11,839 bases of DNA from Alphaproteobacteria bacterium (GCA_024408895.1 JAKSUO010000028.1:1-11839); one strand, 5' to 3'. Shown: positions 1-8,430, numbered from the stretch's first letter. Program-made: numbers and translations. The notes: a model not told the origin generated them from the letters alone.

Positions 1-6
1 CAGCCA

Positions 7-645
7 TTATTTCTTTTTGAAACTGATTTTGCTTTCTTCACCTTTGAGCAATCGTGCGATATTAGCGTGGTGTCTTACAATAATTAATAACGCTATGCAA
101 GTATAAAATAAAGCATAAATCGGTGGACAAAGCATAAATGAAACAACCGGAACAATAGCCGCTGCCGTTAAGGCCGACAAGGAAGAATAACGGAACGTAA
201 AAGCCATAAACAACCAAATACCCAAGGCTATCAATGCAATCGGCCATTGTGTTATTAAAATAAATCCCAGAGAAGAGGCAACGCCTTTACCGCCCTTGAA
301 TTTAAGCCAAATCGGAAAATTGTGACCAAGAATGCCGCAAACACCGGCAATAAGAGAACTTAAAACGTTTAAATTTACGATTTCCCCGCCGAAAGTGGCG
401 ATTGTAGTGTCCGGCGCCAGTTTATGGGCAACATATGCAGCCAAACCGGCCTTAAAAGCATCTAAAAGAACAGTTAACAGAGCCAGCCATTTATTGCCGG
501 TACGCAAAACATTAGTAGCACCGATGTTGTGGGAGCCGATTTTACGAATATCACCATATCCGGCCAAATAGCACAAAACCAAACCAAATGGAACAGAGCC
601 TGCCAAATAACCGCCCAGAGCGCATGCTGAAAGTATTGAAATCAT
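7..645 (-). CDS. plsY: Acyl-phosphate:glycerol-3-phosphate acyltransferase PlsY
   Basis: PlsY moves an acyl group from acyl-phosphate to glycerol-3-phosphate at the inner membrane, giving lysophosphatidate, the first step of phospholipid synthesis. The 212-residue product is strongly hydrophobic and shows the family's conserved blocks in order: GSVPFG near residue 16, a segment with GSHNIGATNVLR near residues 37-48, LLDAFKAG near 61-68, and GHNFP followed by FKGGKGVA near 107-123. Length fits the usual 195-220 residues. The start is set by a perfect AGGAGG Shine-Dalgarno 5 nt upstream of the ATG, and a candidate promoter lies just beyond it. It is transcribed away from the pyrH operon. Its stop codon is 6 nt from the left edge, so what follows it is unknown. 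Family assignment is secure. Confidence 0.97.
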   Translation of the reverse strand: MISILSACALGGYLAGSVPFGLVLCYLAGYGDIRKIGSHNIGATNVLRTGNKWLALLTVLLDAFKAGLAAYVAHKLAPDTTIATFGGEIVNLNVLSSLIAGVCGILGHNFPIWLKFKGGKGVASSLGFILITQWPIALIALGIWLFMAFTFRYSSLSALTAAAIVPVVSFMLCPPIYALFYTCIALLIIVRHHANIARLLKGEESKISFKKK

Positions 646-650
646 ATTTA

Positions 651-656
651 CCTCCT
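651..656 (-). promoter_or_regulatory. Strong ribosome binding site of plsY
   Basis: The minus strand reads AGGAGG, a full anti-Shine-Dalgarno match, 5 nt before the plsY ATG. It is the strongest ribosome site in the window; most operon genes have weaker GAGG or GGTGAG-type sites. It fixes the plsY start. Confidence 0.8.
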
Positions 657-670
657 ATATATTTGTCCTC

Positions 671-698
671 ATTTTATCCAAAGTTACGGAAAATTCAA
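671..698 (-). promoter_or_regulatory. Candidate sigma-70 type promoter for plsY
   Basis: On the minus strand, TTGAAT (plus 693-698) and TAAAAT (plus 671-676) are separated by 16 nt. They match 4/6 and 5/6 of the TTGACA/TATAAT consensus. The -10 box lies about 25 nt before the plsY ATG, leaving a short leader that contains the AGGAGG ribosome site. Seen by pattern only; AT-rich DNA gives chance matches. Confidence 0.45.
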
Positions 699-803
699 CT
701 ACATTTTAAAAATGCTAAAAATTCTGTTGAAACACTGTAAAATATTAATGACAAAGCAAATAAAAAAGGTAACATACAAAAGAAATTTATTTATGGTGAG
801 ATA

Positions 804-1514
804 ATGCAACCTGAATTTAAGAGAATAATGCTCAAATTGTCCGGCGAAGGATTGGCCGGCAAAAATGAAAAAGGAACGGACGCAACCGTTGTGCAAAAGT
901 TGGCAACGGAAATTAAGGCTGTTCATAGCATGGGCGTGCAAATTTGTTTGGTAATCGGCGGTGGTAATATTTTCCGTGGCGCCGAAAGCGGTGATGTTAA
1001 TATGGACCGAAGCGTTGCTGATCAAATCGGAATGTTGGCAACGGTTATGAATGCGCTGACGATGAAATCGGCATTGGAAAATATTGGATGTCCCACAAAA
1101 GTTTTTTCGGCACTTTCCATGCCGCAGATATGCGAGATGTATAGTTTTCGGGAAGCCACACAATCGCTGGCAGACGGCTATGTCGCAATTTTTGCCTGCG
1201 GAACCGGCAGTCCGTATTTTACAACTGATAGCGGGGCGGTTTTGCGTGCAGTTGAAATGCACTGCGATGTGATGATGAAAGCTACGCAGGTAGATGGTGT
1301 TTACAGTGCCGATCCGCGTTATGACAGCAGTGCAAAACGTTATGATACCATCACATACGATGAAGTTTTGTATAAAAAACTTAATGTTATGGATATGACG
1401 GCTATTGCTATGGCGCGTGATAATAAACTTCCGGTGATGATTTTTATGCAAAAAGGCGAAAATTCTATCGTAGACGCCGTTTGTAAAAAGGCTAAATGTA
1501 CAATAATAAAATAA
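804..1514 (+). CDS. pyrH: UMP kinase PyrH
   Basis: PyrH phosphorylates UMP to UDP with ATP in the cytoplasm, feeding UTP/CTP synthesis and UDP-sugar precursors of the envelope. The 236-residue product belongs to the amino-acid-kinase fold family. Visible signatures are KLSGEGLAG near residue 11, the GGGNIFRG phosphate-binding loop near residue 51, DRSVADQIGMLATVMN near 68-83, the GTGSPYFTTDSGA uridylate-binding segment near 136, and VDGVYSADP near 164. Length matches bacterial PyrH (about 235-250). The start is preceded by GGTGAG at 5 nt spacing. It heads the eight-gene run and ends 12 nt before frr. The usual upstream partners rpsB and tsf are not there; divergent plsY takes that place. I could not find a convincing promoter in 646-803. 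Confidence 0.98.
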   Translation: MQPEFKRIMLKLSGEGLAGKNEKGTDATVVQKLATEIKAVHSMGVQICLVIGGGNIFRGAESGDVNMDRSVADQIGMLATVMNALTMKSALENIGCPTKVFSALSMPQICEMYSFREATQSLADGYVAIFACGTGSPYFTTDSGAVLRAVEMHCDVMMKATQVDGVYSADPRYDSSAKRYDTITYDEVLYKKLNVMDMTAIAMARDNKLPVMIFMQKGENSIVDAVCKKAKCTIIK

Positions 1515-1526
1515 GATGAGGAAAAG

Positions 1527-2090
1527 ATGACGGATTATAATTCATTAAAAGAACAGACGATTTATAAAATGGATAAAACATTGGATACTTTAAAAACGGA
1601 TTTCGGTAGTTTGCGCGCCGGTAGGGCACATTCCAGCTTGCTGGACGGTATTTTGGTTGACGCATACGGCAGTATGACTCCGATAAGCCAAATCGGAACA
1701 ATCAGTGTGCCGGATGCTCGCACATTATCCGTTAGTGTTTGGGATAAGGGGTTATCTAAAAGCGTGGAAAAAGCAATAATGGAAAGTGATTTGGGACTAA
1801 ATCCAATGTCAGATGGCCAACTTATCCGTATTCCGATTCCGCCGCTCAGTGAAGAACGTCGTCGTGAACTTTCAAAAATAGCGGGAAAATACGCAGAACA
1901 AGCAAAAATCGCTATTCGCAACATCCGCCGAGATGCTATGGACGATGTTAAAAAAATGAAAAAGGATTCTCAGATATCCGAAGATGACGAGAAAAAATAT
2001 AACATCGATATTCAAAAATGGACGGATGATGCTATTAAAAAGGTTGATGATCAGCTGGACAGCAAAGAAAAAGATATTATGCAGGTGTAA
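1527..2090 (+). CDS. frr: Ribosome recycling factor
   Basis: RRF works with EF-G to split the post-termination ribosome so that it can start again. The 187-residue protein matches the normal 185-residue size. It carries the family core: LRAGRAHSSLLDGILVDAYG near residues 30-49, PISQIGTISVPDARTLSV near 52-69, GLNPMSDGQLIRIPIPPLSEERRREL near 90-115, and the long charged C-terminal helix KYAEQAKIAIRNIRRDA near 121-137. These give the two-domain helix-bundle and beta-barrel layout of RRF. A GAGGAA ribosome site precedes the ATG. It lies 12 nt after pyrH and 11 nt before uppS, the conserved pyrH-frr pairing of most bacteria. Nothing is broken or unusual. Confidence 0.98.
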   Translation: MTDYNSLKEQTIYKMDKTLDTLKTDFGSLRAGRAHSSLLDGILVDAYGSMTPISQIGTISVPDARTLSVSVWDKGLSKSVEKAIMESDLGLNPMSDGQLIRIPIPPLSEERRRELSKIAGKYAEQAKIAIRNIRRDAMDDVKKMKKDSQISEDDEKKYNIDIQKWTDDAIKKVDDQLDSKEKDIMQV

Positions 2091-2101
2091 GGGGCTTTGG
2101 T

Positions 2102-2806
2102 GTGACGACAGATAATTTGACACATATAGCTTTTATTATGGATGGCAATCGCCGATGGGCCAAGAAAAAAGGATTGCCTGTTGCCGCCGGACATAAAAAA
2201 GGTGCGGAAACGCTGATAAATATTGCCAAGGCTGCCAAAAATCTCGGTATTAAATATATGACGGTCTATGCCTTTTCAACCGAAAATTGGCAACGTGAAC
2301 AAAAAGAAGTTGATGAGTTGATGAAGCTTTTGCGTTATTATCTTGATACCGGTTTTAAAGAACTGCAAGAAAATGATGTCAAAGTTAAGTTTATCGGTGA
2401 ACGTTATATGTTGGCACCGGATATTATTGAAAAAATGCAGGAAATAGAAAAAAACACGGCAAAGAATCAATCTGTAACGCTTTGCGTTGCTCTGAGCTAT
2501 GGCAGCAGACAGGAAATTGTTGAAGCAGTTCGGCAGATTGCGCAAAAAGTTCGGAACGGTTCTTTACGCGTGGAAGATGTGGATATGCAAACGGTTGGCA
2601 GTCACTTGTACACACAAGGCATTCCTGATCCGGATTTATTGATACGAACCAGCGGTGAAATGCGTGTCAGCAATTATCTTTTGTGGCAGCTTGCATATAC
2701 GGAGTTTTATTTTTCAAAGACATTATGGCCTGATTTTTCGGACAATGAATTGGAACAAATTATCACAGACTATAAAAATAGGGAGAGAAGATATGGTAAG
2801 TCGTAA
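2102..2806 (+). CDS. uppS: Isoprenyl transferase (undecaprenyl-diphosphate synthase) UppS
   Basis: UppS adds cis isoprene units from IPP to farnesyl diphosphate, giving the C55 carrier for peptidoglycan and O-antigen assembly. The 234-residue protein has the cis-prenyltransferase signatures: HIAFIMDGNRRWAKKKG with the catalytic Asp at residue 14, AGHKKG just after, YAFSTENW near 59-66, and a C-terminal RTSGEMRVSNYLLWQ block followed by EFYFSKTLWPDF. The start is GTG, chosen because translation must begin before the conserved HIAFIMDGNRRW block and an AAGGGG site lies just upstream, at the frr stop. The last 14 nt overlap the start of cdsA, which suggests translational coupling. The final RRYGKS is the expected C-terminal family ending. 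Confidence 0.97.
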   Translation: MTTDNLTHIAFIMDGNRRWAKKKGLPVAAGHKKGAETLINIAKAAKNLGIKYMTVYAFSTENWQREQKEVDELMKLLRYYLDTGFKELQENDVKVKFIGERYMLAPDIIEKMQEIEKNTAKNQSVTLCVALSYGSRQEIVEAVRQIAQKVRNGSLRVEDVDMQTVGSHLYTQGIPDPDLLIRTSGEMRVSNYLLWQLAYTEFYFSKTLWPDFSDNELEQIITDYKNRERRYGKS

Positions 2807-3695
2807 ATTTGGGGCGATTACAAAGCGTGTTTTAGCGGCAATTGTGATGATACCGATTGCAATTGAGGCGTTGTATGTCGGAAGTCCGCTCATAGAGGTT
2901 TTGGCAATCATTGCCGGTGGACTTTTATCTTGGGAATGGGCAAATATGCTTGCCTTAACCGAAACAAAATCACATTATGTAACTGCGTTTATTGTGAGTT
3001 TAGCCATATCTATATGGACCTATAATTTTTCAGTTATTTTACCTATGATAGCCGTTATAACGTTGGTCGTATGGCTTATAGCTGAAAAAGAAAAGTTTCG
3101 TGGATTATTAACTTTGGGTGTGCCATATATCTCTATCGGTGTGTCATCTTTGGTTTGGATTTATCGTTCATTTGATCCGAGTGAGGGAAACTTTGATCCG
3201 CGTTACAATTACAGTTTTATTATGACGTTATGGTTCTTCTTAATGGTATGGAGTATGGATGTTGGCGGATTGGTTGTCGGTTGCAATTTGCGTGGTCCGA
3301 AACTTGCTCCGAAAATTAGTCCGAACAAAACGTGGTCCGGTTTGTGCGGTGGAATATTGTTAGCTGTTTCCGTTAGTATTATATTTATATATTGGTGCAC
3401 GGAAATAATGGAAATCCCTTCATATGATTTCAGTAAGTTTCGTTATATATCCTTGTCACATAATTCGTGGCGGGTTCGTTGGAATATAGACAATCAGATG
3501 CTGTTTGCTATTTTGGCGATTTTGCTTGCCGTATTGGCGCAAATCGGTGATTTGATTGAATCGGCCATAAAAAGAAAGGTCGGAGTAAAGGATTCTTCTA
3601 AACTTATTCCGGGACACGGCGGTATATTTGATCGGATAGACGGTTTGATTTTTGCCGCCCCGTTTATGTATTTGTTTTTTACGTATATGTTGTAA
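2793..3695 (+). CDS. cdsA: Phosphatidate cytidylyltransferase (CDP-diglyceride synthase) CdsA
   Basis: CdsA makes CDP-diacylglycerol from phosphatidate and CTP in the inner membrane, the branch point to phosphatidylethanolamine, phosphatidylglycerol and cardiolipin. The 300-residue protein has many hydrophobic segments, a central KLAPKISPNKTWSG block near residues 169-182, and a complete C-terminal family signature near residues 257-283: SAIKR, then KDSS, then PGHGG and FDRID. The acidic and His residues there bind metal and substrate. I chose the ATG at 2793, preceded by GGGAGAG at 6 nt; an in-frame ATG at 2655 would overlap uppS by 152 nt and add a non-conserved tail. It overlaps uppS by 14 nt and ends 10 nt before rseP. 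In most alphaproteobacteria dxr sits after cdsA; here it does not. Confidence 0.96.
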   Translation: MVSRKFGAITKRVLAAIVMIPIAIEALYVGSPLIEVLAIIAGGLLSWEWANMLALTETKSHYVTAFIVSLAISIWTYNFSVILPMIAVITLVVWLIAEKEKFRGLLTLGVPYISIGVSSLVWIYRSFDPSEGNFDPRYNYSFIMTLWFFLMVWSMDVGGLVVGCNLRGPKLAPKISPNKTWSGLCGGILLAVSVSIIFIYWCTEIMEIPSYDFSKFRYISLSHNSWRVRWNIDNQMLFAILAILLAVLAQIGDLIESAIKRKVGVKDSSKLIPGHGGIFDRIDGLIFAAPFMYLFFTYML

Positions 3696-3705
3696 GGTGA
3701 GGATA

Positions 3706-5124
3706 ATGGAAATACTTTTAAATGTGATTTATTATGTTATTCCTTTTATAGTTTTACTTGGAATTCTTGTTTTTGTGCACGAATTCGGGCATTTTATTAT
3801 TGCTCGCCTTCTCGGTGCTAAAGTTGTCGTATTTTCAATAGGATTCGGCAAAGAACTGTGGGGACGTGTGGATAAGTATGGCACACGTTGGAAATTATCG
3901 GCTGTTCCGCTTGGCGGATATTGCCAATTTTTGGGCGATGCCGATGCGTCATCTTCTACGGTTGATGAAAGTCTTGAAAATTTGTCGGAAGAAGATAAAA
4001 AAGGAGCTTTCTCGTTGTTGGCCGCGTGGAAAAAATTGTGTATTGTTGTGGCCGGACCGCTGTTTAATTATCTTTTTGCTCTTTTACTGTTTATTGCCTT
4101 GTTTTATAGCTTTGGTAAAATTGTGTATCCTTCGGTTGTGGGAAAAGTTATGCCCGGAGAGGCGGCTGATATTGCCGGTATTATGGAAGGGGACAGAATA
4201 TTATCTCTGAACGGTAATCCGACACCTGATTTTCAAGCTTTAAGCAATGAGGTGAGTCTAGCCGAAACAGATGATGTAATGATTGAACTTGAACGTCCGA
4301 CAACGGTGCATATTCAAGCTCGCGAAACAGAATTTAATCAAAACAATGTGGCTAAAACTGAAAAAATCATCGGGTTGGTTTTTGATGCTGACAATATTGA
4401 GAAAAAAACAGAAGCACCGCAAAGCGGCATAAAAGTAAAAAATGTTGTGATGAACAGTGCCGCCGAAGAGGCCGGTTTTCAGGTTGGCGATGTTATTGAA
4501 AAAATCAATGATGTTGAAATTGGAAATGTTGTTGATTTTATAGAGTTTGTGCGCGCACATATTGATGAAGAACTTGAAATAACGTATGCTCGTCCTATGA
4601 GTGTTGCCGTGACATTGAAAGATACGGATTTTGAACAGGAAGACGGCCGTAAAGTTAAGCGCCGTATGTTGGGTGTGCAATCTTCTTTTAAAGTTGATTT
4701 TATGCACCACATGGATTTGTGCGAGGCAATAAAGGCCGGTTATGATGAAGTATCTGATTTAACAATAACTACTTTACGCGGTTTAGGACAAATGATAACC
4801 GGTAAACGCGGCGGCAAAGATGTCGGCGGTATTATTCGTATTGCCGAAATGTCGGGAGATATCAGTAAAGCGGGCGGCTTAATCAGCTTTATTTATTTTA
4901 TGGGACTGTTATCGGTGAACTTAGGGCTGATTAATCTTTTGCCGATTCCGGTGCTGGATGGTGGCAGTATTATCATATTTTTGGTAGAGATGATAATTGG
5001 CAAGGATTTGCAACCAAAGATTAAGGAATCTATCTTCAAAATCGGTATGTTTATAATTTTAGTAATTATGTTGCTTGCAACATGGAATGATATTACACAT
5101 TTAATAAGTCGTTGGTTTGACTAA
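3706..5124 (+). CDS. rseP: RseP/MmpA-type site-2 intramembrane zinc metalloprotease
   Basis: RseP cuts membrane proteins within the inner membrane. In E. coli it releases sigma-E after cleavage of the anti-sigma factor RseA, and it also clears leftover signal peptides. The 472-residue protein has HEFGH at residues 25-29 inside the first membrane helix (zinc ligands H25 and H29, catalytic E26). A loop with PLGGYCQFLG follows, then a second helix after VVAGPLFNY, two PDZ domains (about 146-205 and 241-320), and NLLPIPVLDGG at 410-420 with the third zinc ligand D418 in a late helix. Two PDZ domains and 472 residues make it long compared with one-PDZ alphaproteobacterial forms. I chose the ATG at 3706, 5 nt after GGTGAGG; an upstream in-frame ATG inside cdsA adds 18 unlikely residues. 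No anti-sigma substrate gene is visible here. Confidence 0.96.
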   Translation: MEILLNVIYYVIPFIVLLGILVFVHEFGHFIIARLLGAKVVVFSIGFGKELWGRVDKYGTRWKLSAVPLGGYCQFLGDADASSSTVDESLENLSEEDKKGAFSLLAAWKKLCIVVAGPLFNYLFALLLFIALFYSFGKIVYPSVVGKVMPGEAADIAGIMEGDRILSLNGNPTPDFQALSNEVSLAETDDVMIELERPTTVHIQARETEFNQNNVAKTEKIIGLVFDADNIEKKTEAPQSGIKVKNVVMNSAAEEAGFQVGDVIEKINDVEIGNVVDFIEFVRAHIDEELEITYARPMSVAVTLKDTDFEQEDGRKVKRRMLGVQSSFKVDFMHHMDLCEAIKAGYDEVSDLTITTLRGLGQMITGKRGGKDVGGIIRIAEMSGDISKAGGLISFIYFMGLLSVNLGLINLLPIPVLDGGSIIIFLVEMIIGKDLQPKIKESIFKIGMFIILVIMLLATWNDITHLISRWFD

Positions 5125-5141
5125 TCAAAAAGGAAGAAAAT

Positions 5142-7400
5142 ATGAAAAAGATATTATATGTCGGTCTATTGGCAAGCTTAATTTCGTCTGAGGCTTATGC
5201 GGAAGGATTTTACGCCAAGAAAATTGATGTTACCGGCTTGCAACGTGTTGAAAAAGAAACTGTTTTATCATATCTGAACTTGCCTAACGGGCGTAGTATT
5301 TCGCAAGATGATTTGGACAGCTCTTTTCAAAGTTTGTATAATACCGGCTTGTTTAGTGATATCAGCTTTGATACTTCTACCGCCAATGTTTTGAAAATCA
5401 ACGTTAAAGAAAATCCGATTATCGGCAAGCGTGCGTTTGACGGTAACGATAAAATTGATGACAAGGTTTTAGAAAAAGAAGTTCAATTGGAACCGCGTTC
5501 CGTTTTTGATAAAGCTAAAGTTCAACAAGATGTTCAACGCATTTTGGATGTGTATCGTAAAACAGGTCGCTATTCTGTTACGGTTGAACCGAAGATTATA
5601 GAACGCGAAGAAAATAGGGTTGATTTGATTTATGAAATTGATGAAGGTACTTCGGCAAAAATTGATAAAATCAATTTCTTGGGCAACACACACTATTCAA
5701 ACTCTGATTTGCAAGACGAGATTATGAGCAAGGAAAGTCGTTGGTATCGTCTATTCAGTTCTTCCGAAAATTATGACGTTGAAAAAATGGAATATGATAA
5801 AGAAATGTTGCGCCGTTTCTACACCAGCCGCGGTTATGCCGATTTTAGCGTGCAATCTGCTGTTGCCGAGCTCAGCGAAGACTATAAATCGTTTGTTCTG
5901 ACTTTCTCTTTGGACGAAGGTCCTCGTTATGAAGTTGATAAAATAACCTTCCATTCCAATATCAAAGGAGTTGATACAAAATCTTTATACAAAGATATTG
6001 AAATTGATTCCGGCGATTGGTTTAATTCGGAATTGGTTGAAAAATCCGTTACCTCAATTACCGAAAGTTTGGGCAAAAAAGGGTTTGCGTTTGTTGATGT
6101 TGAACCGGAATATATTCGTGATGCCGAAAATGGCAAGATAGATATTAATTTCGTGATTAATGAAAGCGAACGTGTGTTTATTAACCGTATTAATATTACC
6201 GGCAATGACCGCACATTAGACGAAGTTATTCGCCGAGAGTTTCGTTTGGAAGAAGGTGATGCACTTAACGTTTCTAAATTGCGCGATTCTCGCCGCAATA
6301 TTGAAAATCTGAACTTCTTTAGTAAGGTTGATATTCAAACAGATTATGCCGGTCAGAATAAAACAGATGTTAATGTGAACGTTGAAGAAAAATCAACCGG
6401 TTACTTTAATGTCGGTGTCGGCTATTCTACCACCAACGGCGCGTTGATACGTGCCGGTGTCACGGAAAACAATTTCCGTGGAAAAGGGCAAGAGGTAGGC
6501 TTTAATATCGGTGTTTCCGAAAGAACAAAAGATTATGACATCAGCTTTACCGAACCGTATTTCTTGGGACGTCGCCTGAGCGCCGGTATTGATTTGTTTA
6601 TGCAAGATCAAGATTATAGTGATGAAGCTTCTTATGACACACGAGTAACCGGCGGACGTACGCGTTTTGGTTGGAAATATACTGACAACTTGTATCATAT
6701 GGCACGTTATACATATAGCACAAACAAAATCAGAAACGTTAAAGATTACGCTTCCGAATATGTTAAAGCCGAACAGGGAAGTGCGACAACTTCGGCCATT
6801 GGTCAAACGTTAATTTATGATAAGCGTGACAGTGCCATCAATACCAAAAACGGTTACTATATATCATTTGGACACGATATTTCCGGCTTGGGCGGTGATA
6901 CAAAATATAATCGTTTTGACGGTAAATTGTATAAATTTTATACATTTTTTGATTATTACACCTTAAAGATGTTTGCAACCGGCGGTTATATTGTCGGTTA
7001 CGGCGGAGAAAAAGTTTTAATGTCCGATCGCTATTATTTGGGTGGTCAAACATTGCGTGGTTTTGAATTTGCCGGTATCGGTGCTCGTGATAAACTTACT
7101 CGCGATGCTTTGGGTGGTAACTGGATGATGTATTCCGGTGCGGAAATCATCTTCCCTATCGGTTTGGACGAACTGGGTGTCAGAGGTCGCACTTTCTGGG
7201 ATGTTGGTGCGTTGGGCAAACCTGATCACTTTGATTCGCAAAAGATTAACTATTCTTCTAAACTAAGAAGTTCTGTTGGTTTCGGTTTTGACTGGATGTC
7301 TCCAATGGGCAAAATAGATATTGATTTCGGTTTCCCGATTTCCAAAGAGAAGTATGATGAAACCGAGGTATTCCGCTTGAACTTCGGTACAAACTTGTAG
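5142..7400 (+). CDS. bamA: Outer membrane protein assembly factor BamA
   Basis: BamA is the central Omp85 protein of the BAM complex and folds beta-barrel proteins into the outer membrane. The 752-residue precursor starts with a signal peptide (residues 1-20, cleavage after EAYA). Five POTRA domains follow, beginning near residues 22, 92, 172, 262 and 345, each with the repeated I.F.GN-like strand. The C-terminal barrel runs from about residue 425. The conserved loop-6 motif is LRGF at 638-641, which packs inside the barrel. Length is slightly below the E. coli 810. The protein ends in FGTNL, so the last residue is Leu rather than the aromatic that commonly ends the BamA/OMP beta-signal. An AGGAAG site precedes the ATG. 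It lies 17 nt after rseP and 8 nt before lpxD, the classical rseP-bamA-lpxD order. Confidence 0.98.
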   Translation: MKKILYVGLLASLISSEAYAEGFYAKKIDVTGLQRVEKETVLSYLNLPNGRSISQDDLDSSFQSLYNTGLFSDISFDTSTANVLKINVKENPIIGKRAFDGNDKIDDKVLEKEVQLEPRSVFDKAKVQQDVQRILDVYRKTGRYSVTVEPKIIEREENRVDLIYEIDEGTSAKIDKINFLGNTHYSNSDLQDEIMSKESRWYRLFSSSENYDVEKMEYDKEMLRRFYTSRGYADFSVQSAVAELSEDYKSFVLTFSLDEGPRYEVDKITFHSNIKGVDTKSLYKDIEIDSGDWFNSELVEKSVTSITESLGKKGFAFVDVEPEYIRDAENGKIDINFVINESERVFINRINITGNDRTLDEVIRREFRLEEGDALNVSKLRDSRRNIENLNFFSKVDIQTDYAGQNKTDVNVNVEEKSTGYFNVGVGYSTTNGALIRAGVTENNFRGKGQEVGFNIGVSERTKDYDISFTEPYFLGRRLSAGIDLFMQDQDYSDEASYDTRVTGGRTRFGWKYTDNLYHMARYTYSTNKIRNVKDYASEYVKAEQGSATTSAIGQTLIYDKRDSAINTKNGYYISFGHDISGLGGDTKYNRFDGKLYKFYTFFDYYTLKMFATGGYIVGYGGEKVLMSDRYYLGGQTLRGFEFAGIGARDKLTRDALGGNWMMYSGAEIIFPIGLDELGVRGRTFWDVGALGKPDHFDSQKINYSSKLRSSVGFGFDWMSPMGKIDIDFGFPISKEKYDETEVFRLNFGTNL

Positions 7401-7408
7401 GAAAAATT

Positions 7409-8422
7409 ATGGTTGATAAAAGTTTTTATAATATAAAAGAAGACATCACCTTGGCCAAAGCGGCTGAGGTGATGTCTGCTGTTTTGCAAAATGCGGCAAA
7501 AGGAAATGAAAAAATATCCGCAATAGCCACTATGGCTAATGCCGGTTCTGAAGATATCTGCTTTTTTTATGATAGAAAAATTAAAGAAAAAGCAGCAAAT
7601 ATGAAAGCAAAAGCTTGCGTAACGACGGAAGATTTACAATCTTTTGTACCGGAAAATGTAACGGTGTTGATAAGTTCTAACCCGAAAGAGGCGTTTATTA
7701 AGCTGAATGAATATATGTATGCTGAAAGAATGCCGCAACCAGGTATAGATGCCAGTGCTAAAATAGCTGAAAGCGCGCATATCGGCGAGAGCTGTTTTAT
7801 AGGTGCCAATGTTGTTATCGGTGAAAATGTTGTCATTGGCGATAACTGTATCATTGAGCCGAATGTGGTGATTGCACATGATTGCAAAATAGGTAATTAT
7901 TGCCGTATTGGTAATAATGCGTCTATTGCGTATAGTATTATAGGTAATCATTGCTATATTTATACCGGAGCGCGCATTGGACAAGATGGTTTCGGTTTCC
8001 AGTTTATGAACGGACAGCACCATCGTATTCCGCAACTCGGGCGGGTTATTATCGGTAATGATGTGGAAATCGGAGCCAATGCTTGTGTTGACCGCGGTGC
8101 ATTGGATGATACGGTTATCGGCGACGGGTGCCGTATAGATAATTTTGTGCAGATTGCGCACAATGATAAACTCGGTATGGGGTGCGTTATTGTTTCGCAA
8201 GTTGGTATTGCCGGCAGTTGCACACTGGGGGATTTTGTCGTGCTTGGCGGACAAGTTGGCTTGGCGGATCATTTGAACGTCGGTAGCGGTGCGCAAATTG
8301 CGGCGCAATCCGGTGTAATGCGCGATGTTGAGGCCGGTGCGGTTGTGATGGGCAGCCCGTGTGTACCGTTTAAGGATTATATGCGTCAGGTTTCTTTTTT
8401 GCAGAAAAATTCAAAAAAATAG
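7409..8422 (+). CDS. lpxD: UDP-3-O-(3-hydroxyacyl)glucosamine N-acyltransferase LpxD
   Basis: LpxD adds the second hydroxyacyl chain, from hydroxyacyl-ACP, to UDP-3-O-acyl-glucosamine in lipid A synthesis. The 337-residue protein (E. coli 341) has an N-terminal uridine-binding domain (about 1-105). A left-handed beta-helix of hexapeptide repeats follows (about 110-310), seen as runs such as IGANVVIGENVVIGD. Family blocks include GARIGQDGFGF near 188-198, RIPQLGRVIIG near 208-218, VDRGALDDTVIGDG, and IDNFVQIAHND with the likely catalytic His at residue 251. A short C-terminal helical tail follows. The gene is 8 nt from bamA and 8 nt from fabZ. Its presence implies a lipid A outer membrane; lpxA, lpxB and lpxC are not in the window. 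Confidence 0.98.
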   Translation: MVDKSFYNIKEDITLAKAAEVMSAVLQNAAKGNEKISAIATMANAGSEDICFFYDRKIKEKAANMKAKACVTTEDLQSFVPENVTVLISSNPKEAFIKLNEYMYAERMPQPGIDASAKIAESAHIGESCFIGANVVIGENVVIGDNCIIEPNVVIAHDCKIGNYCRIGNNASIAYSIIGNHCYIYTGARIGQDGFGFQFMNGQHHRIPQLGRVIIGNDVEIGANACVDRGALDDTVIGDGCRIDNFVQIAHNDKLGMGCVIVSQVGIAGSCTLGDFVVLGGQVGLADHLNVGSGAQIAAQSGVMRDVEAGAVVMGSPCVPFKDYMRQVSFLQKNSKK

Positions 8423-8430
8423 AGGTATGA

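Noticed and set aside
727..743. TTGAAA and TAAAAT as a pyrH promoter
   Set aside because: The two boxes are only 5 nt apart; no -10 of quality lies 16-18 nt after TTGAAA.
699..1451. A 250-codon minus-strand frame opposite pyrH
   Set aside because: Its translation is rich in His, Asn, Cys and Ile without any motif, as expected of the antisense of pyrH, which has a full family match.
2655..2792. Upstream in-frame start for cdsA
   Set aside because: It would add 46 non-conserved residues inside the conserved end of uppS; the ATG at 2793 has a good ribosome site and the usual CdsA beginning.
3652..3705. Upstream in-frame start for rseP
   Set aside because: It lies within cdsA and adds Cys/Arg-rich residues; the ATG at 3706 has GGTGAGG in front and leads straight into the first membrane helix.
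7739..8340. Repetitive DNA in lpxD considered as a repeat array
   Set aside because: The periodicity is the hexapeptide beta-helix code (six-residue steps), not a DNA repeat or CRISPR.
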